NCBI GenBank assembly: GCA_030278955.1
Contig: JAOANR010000002.1
Location: forward strand, 29,684,057 to 29,748,056
From: Hygrophila difformis
Lineage: Eukaryota; Streptophyta; Magnoliopsida; Lamiales; Acanthaceae
Direction of reading: 5' to 3'
Length of the DNA: 64,000 nt
This document shows positions 33,350 through 45,720 of this stretch, piece by piece; the stretch's first letter is position 1, and the number at the start of each line of letters is the position of its first letter. A program made the position numbers and the translations under genes. Below the pieces are notes generated by a model. It saw nothing but the letters and a program-made list of their open reading frames with translations, did no database searches and was not told where the DNA came from.

Positions 33350-36300
33350 TCAAGCTTCGAAATCATCATCCGAAGTATCATGTGAAGGATCATCCGGATC
33401 AGTCTCATCTGAAGTAGAACTAGTGTCCAGCGAGGATTCTGAACTGCTATGCTCATCCGGCTGAAGATCAACATATGCGACTATATCGTCTGTTAGTCGC
33501 TCCCGTCTGGATGTTATATTGGAATTTTCGATACCAAGTTGCTCTGGAACATCCACTTGGAATGCATCAGTAGGTTCTTCCCCGGGTTTCACGGTTATTA
33601 CACCTCTAGGTTTGACTTTATACACAGCCACCCACTCATTCCTGCTCGCAATTGGTCTCATGGTGGGGAAGGATACATAGCACACCTGTGCCGCTTGAAT
33701 AGCAAAAATGAAAGGTTCGTAGACATTCAAAGATTTAGGGATGTTGATTTCTACAAGCTTGTAGTTTGTATGAGTTTGCGTCCCGATCCCTTCACACGGA
33801 TCAAACCATCTACATTTGAAGAAAGCAGTTTGCTCGATAGGCAGTGCAGGATACTCTACGACTAAAATCTCTTCGATAATGCCATAGTAGTCACCATACT
33901 CAGACGATGTAATGCAAACACCACTGTTATAAGTCGATCTATGCCTGCCATGGGCCTCTGTGTGAAATTTCATCCCATTTATAAAGTACATAGGATATGA
34001 TGTACACATGGGAAGTGGGCCCTGTGCTACGTGACGCATACATGGATTTTCAGGTGGATTATCCACAATATAGGTCTCAAACCACTTAGGAAAACCGTCC
34101 GATATAGCTCCCCAAATTTCTGTCTCAGTTATTTCAGGGCGTTGTTCTTGCAATTGCTCCGAGAATTTCCTATAATAAACAACCTTAATTAACATCCAAA
34201 TGGTATTGAATATTGAAAACATGTATCGGAAGGATTAAATTTCACTTACTCCAAATACGGCTCAATCTCTTTGCAATTCATCAGTAGGTATTTGTGTACA
34301 ACTATCAACTCTTGTTCGGACAAACATCTCTTCTTTGACTTTCCTTGTGCACGTCCCGCATGTTTGAATACACTAGGAAGGACTTCGTCATAAGTAATGG
34401 TGCCACCGTCATCATTCCTAGGTACATTTCTCTCTCGGGTGAAAACATGCTTCTCAAAGTAATGAGAACAAAAAATTGAGGCCTCCCGGACCATATATGC
34501 GTTGCAAATACTACGCTCAACATGTGCCTTGTTGCGCACAGTTCTCTTCAATCGATTCAAGTACCTATAGGAGATTATTTAACGCAATTTATCTTATAAG
34601 GAAAGGAAACTAAAGTTTTTTTTCGTATGGAAAGACATAACGTTAAAAAAAGTTTGCCTTTCATAGGGGTACATCCATCTGAACTGAACAGGACCGGCAA
34701 GACTAGCTTCGAAAGGTAAGTGGACGGGCAAATGTTCCATACAGTCAAAGAAGGCAGGTGGGAATATTGTCTCCAACTTACATAAAACAATTAGAATGTC
34801 TATTGCCAACTTCTCTACATCGCAACTTTGATTGTCTTCGCAGTCAATGTCTGAAAAACATTGCTAATTCTGTTATTGGTTCCCACACACTTTTCGGAAG
34901 TAGCTCACGCCATCCAAGCGGTAGAAGACGTTGTAAGAATATATGGCTTTTCATGCCAAACATTCTATGTTTGTTCATGTCTATGCATCTGCCCAGGTTT
35001 GATACACAACCGTTAGGAAAATTTTAACCCTCCAACCCATTTCAAGAATGTATCTCGCTTCTCCTTGTCCATCGTATACACTGCTTTTGGATATCTGCCT
35101 GTACGAATGTCCCTATGTAATTCAGGCCTGTTACACAAGGTCACAATGTCCTCGCGTGCCTTGGCATTGTCCTTTGTCTTCCCCTGAACGTCCATGACAG
35201 GGTGTTGAAAATATTTTCAAACACATTCTTCTCAATGTGCATGACATCCAAATTGTGACGTACAAAATTAGTTTTCCAATACGGTAGATCCCAGAAAATA
35301 CTCCGTTTTTTCCACCCGCACGTCTTACTGATTAATGAATTCTCCTCATCTGCTCTTAATTCTGTGACACGGCGTAGGCCTAGCTTTTCTATCTCTTCCA
35401 ACACTTCTTCGCCGCTCTTATACCTTGGTGTCAAACCGTGTTCCTCACGATCCTTCTTGAATTTAGCCTTATCAACTCGATAGGATGATCTGAAGGAAGG
35501 AATCTCCTGTGAGTATCAAACCACGACTGTTTGCCACCCTCTTTAAGCCTAATAGATTCAGTTTCGTCCATACATACCGGGCATGCAGTCTTTCCATATG
35601 TGCTCCAACCTGACATCATAGCATATGCAGGAAAATCTCCAATAGTCCAAATTAAGGCCGCCTTCATCTGAAAGTTTTGTTTTGAAAATCTGTCGTATGT
35701 TGTGACCCCCACATCCCATAACTCCAACAGCTCGGATATTAAGGGCTGCAAGTAGACATCAATCCCCTGCTTGGGACATGACTTCCCGGGAATAATGCAT
35801 GTCAGAAACATGTACTCATCCTTCATACACATGTCGGGAGGGAGATTGTAAGGAGTTAAAATCACTGGCCAACATGAGTATTGCGAACCTGACTGACCAA
35901 ACGGTTGGAAACCATCCGTACATAAACCTAATCGGACATTACGTCCCTCAGAACCAAATTCTGGATAACATGTGTCAAAATGCTTCCATGCCTTTGAATC
36001 GCATGGATGACACATCTCCCAGTCGACCCATGCGTATGTCCGATATGCCAAGACATGTGCTCCGCCGTTGCCTCCGATGCATACAACCTTTTTAATCTGT
36101 TTTTACGTGGGAACTAAAACATGTACTTCCGTCCAATCCATGAATTAGAATTTGTTTCCCTGTACCGAGGCTCGTTACAAAACTTACATCTATCTAATGT
36201 TGCTTCTTCGCGCCAAAACAGCATACACCCCTTCACACAACAGTCGATTTTCTGAACAGGCAACCCCACTCCCTCAAGTAATTTCTTTGCCTCATAAAAA

Positions 36301-36920
36301 TTCTTAATCATAGCATTATCATCAGGGAGTGTATCAAGGATGAGTTGGCATAAAGTATCGAAGCACCTTTCCGATAAGTTGTGTTCGGCTTTAATATTTA
36401 ACAACCTTGCAACTGTTGACAACAAGGTCATTTTCTTGCAGCCCGGCCACAAGTCTTTGTCTGCGGCCTCTAACATACTGTAGAACAACTTCTCTTGTGC
36501 ATTGGGTTCCTCGGGTTGCCTCGGTTCATCACCCGGAGTGCGTGGAGTACTGTCGGGAATACCAAATCCCATTCCTTCGCACACCATTTGAATGTAATCA
36601 TTCTCAGGAGCACTGGCAGACGAAGTGCCAACATCATCAGTATCGTAATACCGACTAAATTGGTGTGGCTCTCCGTGACACGTCCACCTTTCGTAGTTAG
36701 GGACAAATCCATGTGATTGTAGATGATACTTGATGTTATTGTCAGTTTGATAACATTTATTCTTACATTGCCTACACGGACACCTTAATTTTCCCTGGGC
36801 CCTATCGACATTTGGGTTTCGATGAGACATACGCAAGAAAGATTCAACTCCTCCTATAAATTCGGATGTGAGTACTCCAATTCCACGACGACCGCGGTAC
36901 ATCCAACTACGGTCCATCAC
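33350..36920 (-). pseudogene. TnpD-like CACTA transposase (Transposase_21), broken
   Basis: It starts at about 36920 with the transposase-associated domain (DRSWMYRGRRG ... LRCPCRQCKN). The Transposase_21 core follows (NVRLGLCTDGFQPFG, PCVMCMDET-like TACPVCMDET, LDVMHIEKNVFENIF). The DUF4218-type part comes next (FFDCMEHLPVHLPFEA, VQFRWMYPYER, KAHVERSICNAYMVREASIF). After an intron near 34223-34245 comes the DUF4216-type part (WFETYIVDN.., VEYPALPIEQTAFFKCRWFDP) with an acidic tail ending at 33350. Defects are an in-frame TAG at 36114-36116 and frameshifts near 36045, 35490 and 35200. The domain order is complete, so B was autonomous in the past. Confidence 0.85.
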
Positions 36921-38847
36921 CTACAAATATGGCAAGATGCCACTAAAGGGAACTAATTTTCATCAATACATTGTGTTCATTTAGTTTCAACACATTTAAG
37001 TTTTTAGTATCACAAGGAAACCTTTTTCAGTATGCTACATAAACTTAAATTTTTAATACCCAAATCAATACCCAAATCAACAAGTGCACCAATAATCCTA
37101 CCACATCCATTCACCGTATCCACACACTTGGAAGAATTTAAACTACTTTTGCATCAATATATTAGTATAATAAATAGAAAGCTTAGTTAATTTAAGCCTT
37201 ATAGATTTAATATATAACAATATCAAAATATATTACCTTGTTATTGAAGAGATCACACGAGAATCGCCCAGTGAGTTGTGTACCGCTTTCCAACTAAAAT
37301 CCCAAATGTGTCTGATAATATGAAATTTAATAAAGTTAAAAAGAGGAACAAAAACAAATTAAATTAAAAACACTCACACTTAGGCTCAGTAAAGTTATTC
37401 AACGTCCAAAACAAACAAACCACAAGTGCAAGTGTCACACAATCCTTATATATTTTTTTTAACCACAATTTATTCAACGTCCAAAACAAACAGGGGCTGC
37501 CACCTTTTTTAACCACAATTTATTGGTTTTTCACAACTTTTGCTAGCGAACACACGAAATATCATAGCAGTTCAATAATTCAATCCTTATACATTTTATG
37601 CTATAAAATAAGTGTTAATAATATTCAGAAAATAAAAGACCCGCACTTAGACTTATGCAATTTATTCAATCTCCAAAACTAACACATCACTTGTGGTTTG
37701 GGAAAACAACCAAACTATTCAATCCCATATAAACCAAATAAAAAAAAAACAATTTCTAATCTCCACTACGTATTGTTTAGGAAATGAACAACAACAATAC
37801 ATAAAGTTCAACACTATATGTAATTATAATTCGAGTTCTATACGATATTAAAAAAAGGAATAACATTACCAAAATTCCCCCATCACATATTAAACTAGAA
37901 CAACACATAAACTCCAAACCATATATAACATAGAATACAACATCCAAAATGATTAAATCAAATCCAATATTAAATCCAATGCCACGCCAAAATCATTCTA
38001 CATCGCTAAATTCGAATCCTATACACCAATTTCAACAATTAATAAGAAATAAACTTCAAATTGACATAACTATCTCATACGAACTCCAAATTTAGCATAT
38101 CATATATGAAAAGTCATCTATTCGACGCAAGAATCGTGATTATGTGCCCAAAATTTACGATACCTAAATTTTCATTTCTTAAAGCATAAAAACATGGGCT
38201 GCCATCTTTTATTTAACAATGTTTTTTATTTTTTCACAACTTTTGCTAAGGATAATCCCAAAAAAGAATGTATATGCGTTTTAAGCTATCCCTATGCCAA
38301 AATATTCACAGAACAAGGAAATACAATTCCTAAAACACACTAATGTGAGCAAAAAAAAAAAATCACAACATCGAATGAAAATTGTAAGAGCAAAAATGTT
38401 ACAATCGATTACCTCAATCGAGTGCTCGAGAGGGAAGGAGAGTGGCGGAGGTGCTGTTCGCAGGCGGCGGTGGTCGGCAGATGGCGCTTCCGGCAGGCGG
38501 CAGGCGGCAGCCCTCGCGCGGGGGTGGCTGTGCAGGGCGTCGTCGAGGCGGAGGGAGGCGGCGGTGGTCGCAGCGCCGGGGGAGGGGGTGGTCGGAGATG
38601 GGGCCGATTCCGCTCGAGGTTCCTCGATTCGCGGTGAGAGCCTCGGTCGATGGCGCTCGAGTCAGCGGCGGTGGTCGGCATTCGAATGGGGGGCCGACGG
38701 TCGCCGGTGGTGGTCGTCTGGGCGGTGGTCGGCGGAGGGGGGCGAAAGGGGTGAAATCTGCGCTGGGAGAAGTAAATGGAGGAGGAAGAGAAATAACGTC
38801 GAAATGGTGTTTACCCCGATTTGGGGATTTTGACCATAATGCACCGA
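36921..38847. other. Upstream region of the CACTA B transposase genes
   Basis: AT-rich, then a sharply GC-rich block at 38420-38790 (GGCGGTGGTCGGC-type words). No convincing protein is seen. The GC-rich block has long open frames in several phases because it lacks stops. It may hold the promoter/first exon or a CpG-rich control region next to the subterminal repeats. Confidence 0.4.
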
Positions 38848-40126
38848 CACTACAAGAAAAAACGGATTTCCGACCGAAAAATGCGGTCGGTAACATCAAA
38901 ATACGGGTCGTTTCGGGGGTTACCGACCGCATTACCGACCGAAAGTGTCGGTCGGATATTTCTTGGTCCGAAATTTGCCGCCGACCAAAAAAAACTACCG
39001 TCAGGGACCTGCCGACCGCGTTACCGACCGCAAGTTGGTCGGCAAAATTACCGACCGAATTAAATGCGGTCGGTAATGTCTGGTCCCGAATAGTCCTGGA
39101 GACATTTGCCGACCGAAATACCGACCGACATGTGCGGTCGGTAATTCTCTTTTTTGCAAAAAAATGTGGTTATGAGGGCTCGAACCTAATCCCTCAACAA
39201 CACCAACCTCAAACCTTAACCAACTTGACTAGCTAATCTAACACACCAATTATATCACTCCATGTGTCATATATTAAGCCTTCCCAAATATATTTTGGAA
39301 GAGATGCAGAGGAGAGGGCTCGAACCCTGGTAAGGGAGCTTTTCCCTCACGCGTGTGCCATTGGACGTCTTGTAGTTCATGTCATGGTATGTAAATTTAT
39401 ATATATAATATATATAAATATATATATACAGAAATATTAATTTTATAATTATTCAAGAAATTGAAACATAAAATAAAAATTAATACTATATTAATTAAAA
39501 TTTAAAGAATTCATAAATTAAATAAAATAAATTTTGATAAATCATAAAATTCTCCAATAAAATAAAAAGTGAAAATAGATATTTATTAAATTAAAATAAA
39601 ATTAATTAATTACATTAAAATACAATTCAATTATTAAATTATAAAGTAAAATAAAACTGAAATAAATTAATTAAAAGAAAATTTTACTTAAAAATTAAAA
39701 TAAATAGTCATAAAGATAAAATTAATTATTTTGATAATTAAAAATGAAATTATATTAAAAAATTCAATAAAACAAAAAATATAGAAAATTCAAAAATAAA
39801 ATAATGTGGAAAAAATTTAGCAACCCCAAATTTCGGTCGGTAAATCGGTCGGTAACTTTGGCAACAAAATGTTCGGTCGGTAAATCGGTAGCTAAAAATT
39901 TAAAAAAATTTGGAAAAAAATTACCGACCGCAGTTTCAGTCGGTAATGCGGTCGGTAATACCGACCACCTTAGTTGCGGTCGGTAATACAATCGGCAAAA
40001 ACACCCCTAACGCAAAACGGATATAAATTTCCGACCATGGAGTGCGGTCGGTGATGCGGTCGGTAATACCGACCGCAAAATTTCGGTTGGTAAATGCGGT
40101 CGGGAAATCCGTTTTTTCTTGTAGTG
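38848..40126. mobile_element. CACTA element C, non-autonomous, nested in B
   Basis: 1279 bp with ends CACTACAAGAAAAAACGG on both sides (inverted). It is flanked by the 3-bp duplication CGA (38845-38847 and 40127-40129). Subterminal arrays of TACCGACCG motifs lie at 38865-39140 and 39830-40110. The AT-rich core is related to that of element A and includes the tRNA-like words GGTTCGAGCCC (inverted) near 39178 and 39318. Confidence 0.9.
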
Positions 40127-40333
40127 CGACCGCATATGCGGTCGGTGGGTCGGTCGATCCCACCGACCGAAAAAATGATTGGTCGGTGGAACGGTCGTGG
40201 CTGAATAGGGGGGCCCTTAACGGCTCTTTCTTACCGACCGGGGAACGCGGTCGGTGGAGCGGTCGGTGGCGACTACCCGTCTGTTGTCGGTCGGTGGATT
40301 CGGTCGGTGGAGACAAAATTTCTTATAGTGTGT

Positions 40334-41053
40334 ATAATGCGATAAGTATGCCTCACGAACTTTATGTGAAGAAAATTTCCATGTTGCAGGATCAAAACAT
40401 TATACCTCTTGCAGGATCATGCGATAAGTATGCCTCATGAACAAGTATGCCTCATGAACTTTATACCTCTTGCAGGATCAAAACAACCTTCGATTTTTAA
40501 AACTAGTGTTGATAAAGATTTTTTTTTTTTTTGAGGCAACTAGTGTTAATAAAGTTAACATATAAAAATTTATTCAATTTTTTAAAAATTTGAAAACCAT
40601 TATTTAATGAAGTTCGTTTTGTTAAGTTTAAAAAATCAAAAGACAACAAAAGGGTATAAGTAATTTTCCCTAAATATTTTAGGGATAAAAATAAGACTGT
40701 ATGTACAAAGTACTAAAAACTGAAATGATATTTTGCAAAAATATAATGATGTAAATATATAGTTTTTCCAACTTTGAAGAGTTTAGGGGTATTTTTTTCC
40801 AAGAAAAAAGTTTAGATGTATGATTACACATTTTCAAATAGTTCAGGGATAAAAAAATAATATAATTACTCTTTCATAATCATTTCAAATCTGGAGTAGT
40901 ATAAAATATAAAATGAGTAGTATTGAGGATTTCAATTAAATTCACCATTATATTCTTGTACTAATCTAAAAATGTAGCTAGGATGATTTGTTATAATTCA
41001 TTAAAAAAATTATAACTAAATTCTTTGATCCAAATGAGTCATGATGTATTTCA
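40334..41053. other. Spacer with short direct repeats
   Basis: Words such as GCGATAAGTATGCCTCA and ATACCTCTTGCAGGATC are each repeated within 40338-40490, a local duplication. The rest is AT-rich and featureless. Confidence 0.5.
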
Positions 41054-41069
41054 GACAATTGGTTGAATT

Positions 41070-41256
41070 TCTTTTTTTTTTGGTGTGTACCGCGTATCCC
41101 CAGGCCACATTGGACCCAAGACTAATCCCTCGAGGATCTGGTGGGTATTGAAGGGTTGCCTCTCCCAAAGCAGAATTCTGCATACACAAAGGCTCGAACC
41201 CGAGACCTTTGCTTAAGCTGCCAGAGCCCATACCACTCAGGCCAACTGCGTTTGGT
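41070..41256 (-). mobile_element. tRNA-derived SINE, copy 2, with target duplication
   Basis: On the minus strand it has an A-box-like TTGGCCTGAGTGG, a B-box-like GGGTTCGAGCC, a body shared with copy 1 at 19466, and an A-tail. Flanking 16-bp duplications GACAATTGGTTGAATT (41054-41069) and GACAATGGGTTGAATT (41257-41272) differ by one base. This proves retroposition of a defined unit. Confidence 0.9.
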
Positions 41257-41934
41257 GACAATGGGTTGAATTAAAATTACTTTAGTATTGACTTCAACAA
41301 TAAATAGAAATTACAAGAAAAATATGGAGATAAGTGTTCCCACCACTCTTCCTCACAACACAAGAACATTATTTGTGATTATAGTTTGATTGTGTCTTTA
41401 ACACAAATATGATGACATTTCGAATTAACTATAATATATAGTGCGTGCTTTATAAACTCAACAATGTTTTTTTTTTTTTTTTTTTTTTTTGGCTTGAATA
41501 AACTCAACAATGTTGAATATGTTTAGCAATGAAGTGTTATAATTTATCCAAAAATATAAATATATTCAGTGAATTGGTCATGAATTCATCAGGTGCACCT
41601 CTAACAAAACTTGGATTAAATTAGTATTATATTTAATTTCCCTGAATAATTTATTGTGTAGTTTATCAGAAAACTTAATACTATAATTAATATGGTTGAT
41701 TGATGATTTGATGATTGATGGTCTCTTAATCTATATATTATTAAAACCATTAGTGGTCAACCAAGTCAACATTTAATGTGGTATCTTCATTTTAAGTTTC
41801 CAATTTTCTTAGATTTTTACAATTTTATTTATTAATTTTAGATTTTTGCATTTGTTATTTATTTATTATTTATTTATGTTAAAATATATATTGATTTGGA
41901 TATGGAAATCCCAATTTCCATTTTTTAAAAGATA

Positions 41935-42192
41935 CTCCCTCCATTTTTTATTCTTGCTACGGACCCACTCAGCACGCAGTCAAATGCACATTTTAAACCA
42001 TTAATAACTAATATTTCATACGAGGAAAAATTCTAAAAGTTTCATATTTAAAAACTACAAGACAAGACGAATCTAACAAGATCTCACTTGGCTATATTTT
42101 AACTTCTATAACTATAATAAAATTTTAATTGAAAGTGTGATGGTGAATAGTGTTAAAACTCTAATGGTGCAACAAAAAATAAACAGAGGGAG
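41935..42192. mobile_element. Stowaway-like MITE 3
   Basis: 258 bp between TA dinucleotides. The ends are CTCCCTCCATTTTTT and, inverted, CTCCCTCTGTTTATT. It shares the internal GACGAATCTAACAAGATCTC block with MITEs 1, 2 and 4. Confidence 0.8.
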
Positions 42193-43540
42193 TATGAAAT
42201 TTTCAAGTTATATGGTACTCCCATAATTTTAAATTTTTAAAAGATTTGAAATTTAAAATTTTGCATATTTGCCTTTATTTATATTAGATTTTGGTTTGTT
42301 TTTTATTTATTTATTTTAGGTTTTTGTATTTTTTATTCCAACAATTTTTATTCTTTAAAAGATTTAAAATTTCAAAATATTCATTTATTTATTTATTTAT
42401 TTTAGATATTTGCATTGTTTTATTCCCATAATTTTCAATTTTTTACCCAATATTTAGTTTTAAAAAGATATATGAAGATTTTATTTATATGGAATTCACA
42501 CAATATTAGTTTTAAAATATTTAAAATTTCATGCATATATTATTATTTATTTTAGTTTCTTTTTGGGTTTTATGTGATTATTTTGAGACTTTTAGCATAA
42601 TTTTTCTTTTATGGTGCGTCACACTTCTGATGACTCTACGCTGTTGAGTTCTTAGCATCTTTCATGTGAAGAAATGAATTTTTTAGATGATATTAAATTT
42701 AAAAGTTGTGACAAAAATTTGAAGCTTGAAGGTTTTGATCGATTTGTGTTTTTTGTTGTAAATTAGTTCTTGAGTCTTCCTACCTCTGTGTGATGTGTGT
42801 GTGTGTCTGAATTTGATGCTTGAGGGTTTGATTGGTTTCAATTTGTTTGCATATTTTATTTATTTTTTTATTTTTGCATTTTTATTCCCAATTTTAATTT
42901 TTAATCATTTATCTTAAAATCTTAGATTTTCAATATATCTATTAGTAATACGCATAATTTTTTTACATCGTGAGTTTGTGTCTCAAGGTTTAATTATTTA
43001 CTCATTCGGTTCCACGAAAGTTGGCACTTATTTATTTTTTAGTGACCCAAGAAATTTGGTCACTTTTCATTTTTAGATAAATTAAATTAATATAAATAGG
43101 ATTAGAATCTTAATTATTTCAAATCTTATTAAAAATAATCATTTTTATTATTCTGCACAAATTCCAATACACTTTTATTTTTCTATACAAAGTTCCTTGC
43201 ATTTCTTTAATTCTTATTCAAAATGGGTACAAATAAAAATTGTATAACATATATATTTAACGATTCTACCAAGACCACACTTGAATATTTTTCTCTAACA
43301 AAATCATTACGATAATATTTAATCAAAGTTAAACAATAAATAGTGTCAAAATTCATTAGAATTTTAAACACAAATACTCGTCTCACTTTAATCACTAAAC
43401 CCCACCACCTGAATTAGATTTTTGTATATTTTTTTATTTATTTATGTATTTTCAAAGATATAATAATGTGTATATAGAACTCTCAATTTCCAGTTTAAAA
43501 GATATGAAATTTCCAACTTATGAATTTTAATTTTTTGATT
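42193..43540. other. AT-rich Helitron interior
   Basis: No gene recognised. The sequence is AT-rich with recurring TTATTTATTTA words and a (TG)n patch near 42793. Confidence 0.4.
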
Positions 43541-43800
43541 AGTAGAATGATTGAGCCCATCTGTTTAATCAATTTACACATTCGATTTCAAAGTAGAAAA
43601 TTCACATTGACGGTTTGTTTTGCTATGACTGAAAAATGTCAATGACAATATTTAAAGAATGTTGGATTCTATCTCCAAAAATCAGTCTTTAGCCACGAAT
43701 AGTTATACACCTATTGCAATATCTCATGTCACTAGAAAGAGGGGACTCAAAGTATTAATATGTAACTAAAATGGATTAACTAAAGATACTACAAGAAACG

Positions 43801-44337
43801 TTGTTTACAATGAGTTTTATATATGGCAAAAATTTCCAAAATGGATATTTCATGGAGGTGATGGTAATTGGTAAAGTTGATATTGATAATGGAGATGTAC
43901 AATTAGATGTGATATTTCCAAGTGATATTCTTATAAACTCTACAAGAGATCATATAGTATCAATTATTGAGATTACATATACAAATATATACTGCACCAC
44001 TTCAAATCCAAACATTTTTAAAGATATTGTTATACTAACCTATACCAATGAGATGGTTGATACAATCAATGATTACATCATGAAACATATGCCTGTAAAT
44101 GAAAATGTGTATATATATATCCGTTCTAACAATATTTGTCAATGGGATGAAAGCATAGATAATGCCAATGAATTATTTTCACTGAAATATCTGAACATGA
44201 TCAATTGTTTTGAATTACCAAATCATGAAATATTGTTGAATGAGGGTTGCATAGTCATGCTTCTTATGAATATAGATCCTTCAAATAAACTATGCAATGG
44301 AAGTAATAGTTACCAAGATGTGGAACCATATAATTGA
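43801..44337 (+). pseudogene. Helitron PIF1-like helicase C-terminal fragment, copy 1
   Basis: About 178 codons resembling the C-terminal helicase region of plant Helitron RepHel proteins: ILTYTNEMVDTINDYIM, then ELPNHEILLNEGCIVMLLMNIDPSNKLCNGS (usually LPNH.L.LK.G.P.MLLRNID...GLCNGT). The Rep domain and Walker motifs are absent. The protein is truncated soon after the CNG motif. Confidence 0.75.
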
Positions 44338-44641
44338 AGTTAAACTAATTTTCAGGAAACCATGAAAAGTAAAAAAAAAATTTGATTGATAGAATGATTA
44401 TGAGCCTATCTGATTTAACCAGATTCCCCATTCGATTTCAGGTGATAAAATTCTCACCGCAGTTTGTTTGCTATGATTATAAACAAAAGTCAATGTCAAT
44501 CTTTAAATAATATTGGACATCATATTCCAAAACCAGTTTTTAGTCATGAACAGTTATGTTGCAATATTTGTGTCACTAGCAAGATGTGGCTCAAAGTATT
44601 AATATATAATTAAGAAGGATTAACTTAAGATACCACAACAA

Positions 44642-44827
44642 ATGTTGTTTACAATGAAATTTATATATGACATAAAATTTTCAAAATGGATACTTGATAT
44701 AGGTGATGGTAATGCCGGTATTGATTTTGAAGATATGCAATCAGACATGACATTTCTGAATTATATTCTTATAAACTCTGCGGGTAATCATATATATAGC
44801 GGCAATCTTTTCAAGTACATACAGTAA
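44642..44827 (+). pseudogene. Helicase fragment, copy 2 (shorter)
   Basis: About 61 codons paralogous to the start of copy 1 (FTMKFIYDIKFSKWIL, ILINSAGNHI). It ends at a TAA, so only the upstream part of the duplicated segment is readable. Confidence 0.6.
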
Positions 44828-44935
44828 TATAAACTGCACCACTTCAAATTCAGACATTTAAAGATAGTGACCAATGGGATTTTCAGCAATGAAATTCTCA
44901 GCAAATTGTGAGGGAATTTTTCATACTTCCTCCGT

Positions 44936-45183
44936 CTCATTGTTTTTGTTACAGAGGCCTCCGACACGCATGCAGATGTACATTTTTAAAGGTTAATAGT
45001 TTACATTGTGTACAATGAAAGTTATAAAAAGTTGATTGTCTAAAACTAGAAGATTAGACGAATCTAACAAGATCTCACTTGACTATATTTTTCTTACATA
45101 GCTATGATAAAAATTCGAATCAAAGTTAAACCTTGAATAGTACCAAAAACTCATCCTTAACAAAAACGGTGAAACGGAGGTAG
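44936..45183. mobile_element. Stowaway-like MITE 4
   Basis: 248 bp between TA dinucleotides. The ends are CTTCCTCCGTCTCA and, inverted, CTACCTCCGTTTCACC. It has the same internal GACGAATCTAACAAGATCTC block as MITEs 1-3. Confidence 0.8.
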
Positions 45184-45438
45184 TATTATGTTTAATATTT
45201 ATATTTAAATTTTTTATTTTAAGTTAAATATCAATTTAAATAAAATATTATTTTAATAATTATTTTTATTGATATTTTTTAAGTTTGTACCGGACAAGCT
45301 ATAGAAGCTAAAGAAGACGGTATAATATGTTTTCTTTGTTGTTTTAAAAAATTATTTAATTATATTATCACATACATCATCTTTCGAACATATATAAAAT
45401 CATTACATATTTTTCACTACTCAAAATACAATTTATTA

Positions 45439-45627
45439 CTCCCTCCGTCCCATTCCAAATGTCCTACTTACTATTTTTGGATGTCCCATTACAAATGTCT
45501 TCTTTCTATAAATAGAAATAATTTCCCCTCCAACAACTATGTGGACCCCACCATATACTCACAAACCAACTCTACCTTAATTCACGTGCCCAACAGTAAC
45601 AAGACATTTGGAGTGGGACGGAGGGAG
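45439..45627. mobile_element. Stowaway-like MITE 5, different subfamily
   Basis: 189 bp between TA dinucleotides with long inverted repeats CTCCCTCCGTCCCATTCCAA / inverted CTCCCTCCGTCCCACTCCAA. It lacks the shared internal block of the other four and is better preserved. Confidence 0.85.
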
Positions 45628-45720
45628 TATTACTTTATATAATATAAGTATATATTAATTATATACTTACTAGTTATCAATTAATTACCAATTTGCAAGA
45701 GCAATACGTGTACACGCGTA

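Larger units (their letters stand above)
30660..40330 (-). mobile_element. CACTA element B, formerly autonomous En/Spm type
   Basis: 9.67 kb including the nested element C. The ends are CACTACAAGAAATTTCG and, inverted, CACTATAAGAAATTTTG. The target duplication is TGT (30657-30659 and 40331-40333). Subterminal arrays of CACCGACCG motifs occupy 30690-31040 and 40127-40320. It carries a TnpD-like transposase gene (33350-36920) and a TnpA/Transposase_24-like gene (31379-33247), both on the minus strand and both broken. The left copy of the TGT duplication overlaps the last two bases of element A. Confidence 0.9.
43540..44830 (+). repeat. Imperfect direct duplication of about 0.84 kb period inside the Helitron
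   Basis: The stretch 43550-43990 recurs at about 44390-44810 with many substitutions. Shared words include CATTCGATTTCA, GTTTGTTT.GCTATGA, CACTAG.AAGA and GTTGTTTACAATGA. It carries the N-terminal part of the helicase fragment twice. Confidence 0.6.
41734..45720 (+). mobile_element. Degraded Helitron
   Basis: The left end TCTATATATTATTAAAACC resembles plant Helitron 5' ends. Helicase fragments lie at 43801-44337 and 44642-44827. The right part (45360-45720) matches, in opposite orientation, the Helitron 3'-terminal sequence at 49799-49975 (ATACATCATCTTTCGAA). Three Stowaway elements (41935, 44936, 45439) inserted into it later. Ends are approximate. Confidence 0.5.

Noticed and set aside
38294..38833. 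Open frames in the GC-rich part of CACTA B
   Set aside because: Open in several frames on both strands, Arg/Gly or Pro rich, with no conserved domain; composition explains them.
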